Origin: Pandoraea commovens
GTDB taxonomy: Bacteria; Pseudomonadota; Gammaproteobacteria; Burkholderiales; Burkholderiaceae
DNA length: 64,000 bases
Assembly (NCBI RefSeq): GCF_902459615.1
Contig: NZ_CABPSA010000001.1
Location: forward strand, 930,001 to 994,000
Reading direction: 5' to 3'
In this document: positions 62,652-64,000 of the stretch, piece after piece
Layout: each line of letters opens with the position of its first letter
How positions within the stretch are numbered: the stretch's first letter is position 1
Position numbers and translations under genes: made by a program
The notes under the pieces: generated by a model
The model's database searches: none
Told to the model about the DNA's origin: nothing
Seen by the model: the letters and a program-made list of their open reading frames with translations, nothing else

Positions 62652-63716
62652 TTACTTGCGAGTCCCGAGGGACGGCGACTTGCTGCTGATCGACTCATCC
62701 CTGACGGCCGCTTCGGCCTTTTCGACCAGATCGCGCCCGACAAGCGCCTTCCACTTCACGTAGACCGGCCGCGTCGCATCGACAAAGCGCTGGCGCTGCT
62801 CAGGGGTCAGTCGTGTGACCTTCACCCCGCGGGACTCCAGGCTTTCCCACATCCCCTGCCCACTGCTGAGCAGATCCTCACGGGCCAGCGTGACTTCGAA
62901 GCGAGCCGCCTCCACCGCAGCGTCGCGCACGATGTCGCGATCCTGCGGTGACCAGCTATCCCAGACCTGGCGATTGACGACGAAGACGATGGGGTCGGCC
63001 ACGTAGTCCCATACCGTCAGGTAGCGCTGCCCGACGGTATCGAGCCGCGTATTGTTGAATATCGTGACCGGATTTTCCTGGCCGTCGATCTTGCGGGCTC
63101 GCAACGCGCGAATGGCCTCGCCCCACGTCATCTGAGTGGGCACCGCGCCGAGCGCTGTGAAGATATCGTTGAACAAGAGCGAGCCGACAACGCGAAAGCG
63201 CAGCCCTCTCATGTCTTCCGGCGAGCGAATCGCGCGACGCGAATTGGTCACCTGGCGAAAACCGTTCTCCCCCCACGCCAGCGGCACGACCCCCTGCTCC
63301 TCCACACGACGGAAGAGTTCACGGCCGACCTCACCCTGTGTGAGCGCATCGAGCGAGCGATACCCGCGCAGCAGGAATGGCAGCGAGAAAACGTTGAATT
63401 CGGGAATCGCCGACGACCAGTTGATCGTCGAACCGACAGCCATGTCGATGACGCCCTGACGCAGCGCCGTGAATTCGCGCGTCTGATCTCCGCCCATGAG
63501 CGTGGCGTTGGGGTGGAGCCGGATGTTGATGCGCCCTTGCGTGCGCTCACGCACCATGTCCGCCCAGAGCTGCGTGCCCTTGCCCCACGGTGTGCCGCCA
63601 TCGGGCACGATCGACAGCGTGTATTCGGCCTTGTAAGGTTGCGCGGCCACTGGCAGCGCGATTGCGGCGAGGGCAAGCGCGACTCCGACGAGCCCCCGCC
63701 AGCCTTGATTACGCAT
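62652..63716 (-). CDS. TRAP transporter substrate-binding protein (DctP type)
   Basis: A 354-residue protein with a signal peptide cleaved near LPVAAQ (residue 25). It has the DctP order: TPWGKGTQLWADMVRERTQGRINIRLHPN, RGLRFRVVGSLLFNDIFTALGAVPTQMTWGEAIRALRARKIDGQENP with the conserved Arg that binds carboxylates. No DctQ or DctM genes are in this window, so its membrane partner is elsewhere. Confidence 0.9.
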   Translation of the reverse strand: MRNQGWRGLVGVALALAAIALPVAAQPYKAEYTLSIVPDGGTPWGKGTQLWADMVRERTQGRINIRLHPNATLMGGDQTREFTALRQGVIDMAVGSTINWSSAIPEFNVFSLPFLLRGYRSLDALTQGEVGRELFRRVEEQGVVPLAWGENGFRQVTNSRRAIRSPEDMRGLRFRVVGSLLFNDIFTALGAVPTQMTWGEAIRALRARKIDGQENPVTIFNNTRLDTVGQRYLTVWDYVADPIVFVVNRQVWDSWSPQDRDIVRDAAVEAARFEVTLAREDLLSSGQGMWESLESRGVKVTRLTPEQRQRFVDATRPVYVKWKALVGRDLVEKAEAAVRDESISSKSPSLGTRK

Positions 63717-63943
63717 GTTGTCCTCGAGATGATTCGGGATCCGACGTCAACACGACGCCCTTCGTGATCCGCTGCGCGTCCATGAACGTCAATAAGCGTT
63801 CTGGAGTGCCGGGAAATTATGCGCCCGTCGTCACTGCGCTGACTGCCTCGGACAATCCCCGATTGCCGCATTGCAGCGAGCCTGCGCAATCGGCCGACCG
63901 CCTGCGATGGCCTTGCCAGGCGGCCATCGGACGGCCGTCGCGC

Positions 63944-64000
63944 TTAGCCTACCGCCAGACCATCGTCGATGGTCATGATCGAGCCGTTAATGAAACGGGA
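63944..64000 (-). CDS. short-chain dehydrogenase, C-terminal end (partial)
   Basis: The last 18 codons of a gene that extends beyond the window. The residues SRFINGSIMTIDDGLAVG match the usual end of SDR oxidoreductases (..TG..IxVDGG..). Only the fold family can be inferred. Confidence 0.65.
   Translation of the reverse strand, partial: SRFINGSIMTIDDGLAVG

Overview
The window is GC-rich DNA (a little over 60% by eye) from a betaproteobacterium. The thrS-infC-rpmI-rplT-pheS-pheT-ihfA-merR gene order, the DUF3717 and DUF934 proteins and the large number of cyclic-di-GMP proteins point to Burkholderiaceae, and Pandoraea is my best guess. It is chromosomal sequence with the integrase end of a prophage or related integrated element on the left.

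Positions 1 to about 9020 are the mobile part. A plus-strand phage early cassette runs from the C-terminal part of a ParB-like protein through a cupin-like protein, a lipoprotein, a sliding-clamp-like protein and several small phage proteins to a cytosine methyltransferase gene with a second long phage-type frame inside it. It ends with a DUF4224 excisionase-like gene, a tyrosine recombinase, and a 3' fragment of tRNA-Pro(GGG) that I read as the attachment site. Three minus-strand accessory genes are set into this cassette. Each begins next to a copy of the same short sequence (core AATCCTAGCATG), and plus-strand reading frames are cut short beside two of them.

Positions 9100 to 21500 hold an acyltransferase, a GGDEF-EAL protein paired with a cupredoxin-like periplasmic protein, a sulfite reductase carrying an N-terminal DUF2849 domain followed by DUF934, a small gene behind a LexA-like box, a diguanylate cyclase, a DUF1275 membrane protein and a divergent short BLUF photoreceptor.

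Positions 21567 to 29708 are a seven-gene minus-strand operon: ABC importer ATPase, two permeases, a three-subunit flavin/iron-sulfur oxidoreductase of the opine oxidase / HcnABC type, and the binding protein. A divergent IclR regulator faces it. Two perfect 18-bp repeats with an internal inverted repeat lie in the shared promoter region. I infer uptake and oxidation of an amino acid- or opine-like compound.

Positions 29876 to 46360 hold small housekeeping genes and four more cyclic-di-GMP proteins. The window has six in all: three probable cyclases and three GGDEF-EAL proteins with intact EAL residues. A second, near-consensus LexA box precedes a 77-residue DUF3717 gene.

Positions 46675 to 57302 are the translation operon, with infC starting at ATC, then tRNA-Val(GAC) and relA. 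Positions 57350 to 64000 hold a RidA protein, an alpha/beta hydrolase, a ketone-body set (3-hydroxybutyrate dehydrogenase plus 3-oxoacid CoA-transferase A and B), a PAS-LuxR regulator, a thioesterase, a lone TRAP binding protein and the last 18 codons of a short-chain dehydrogenase.
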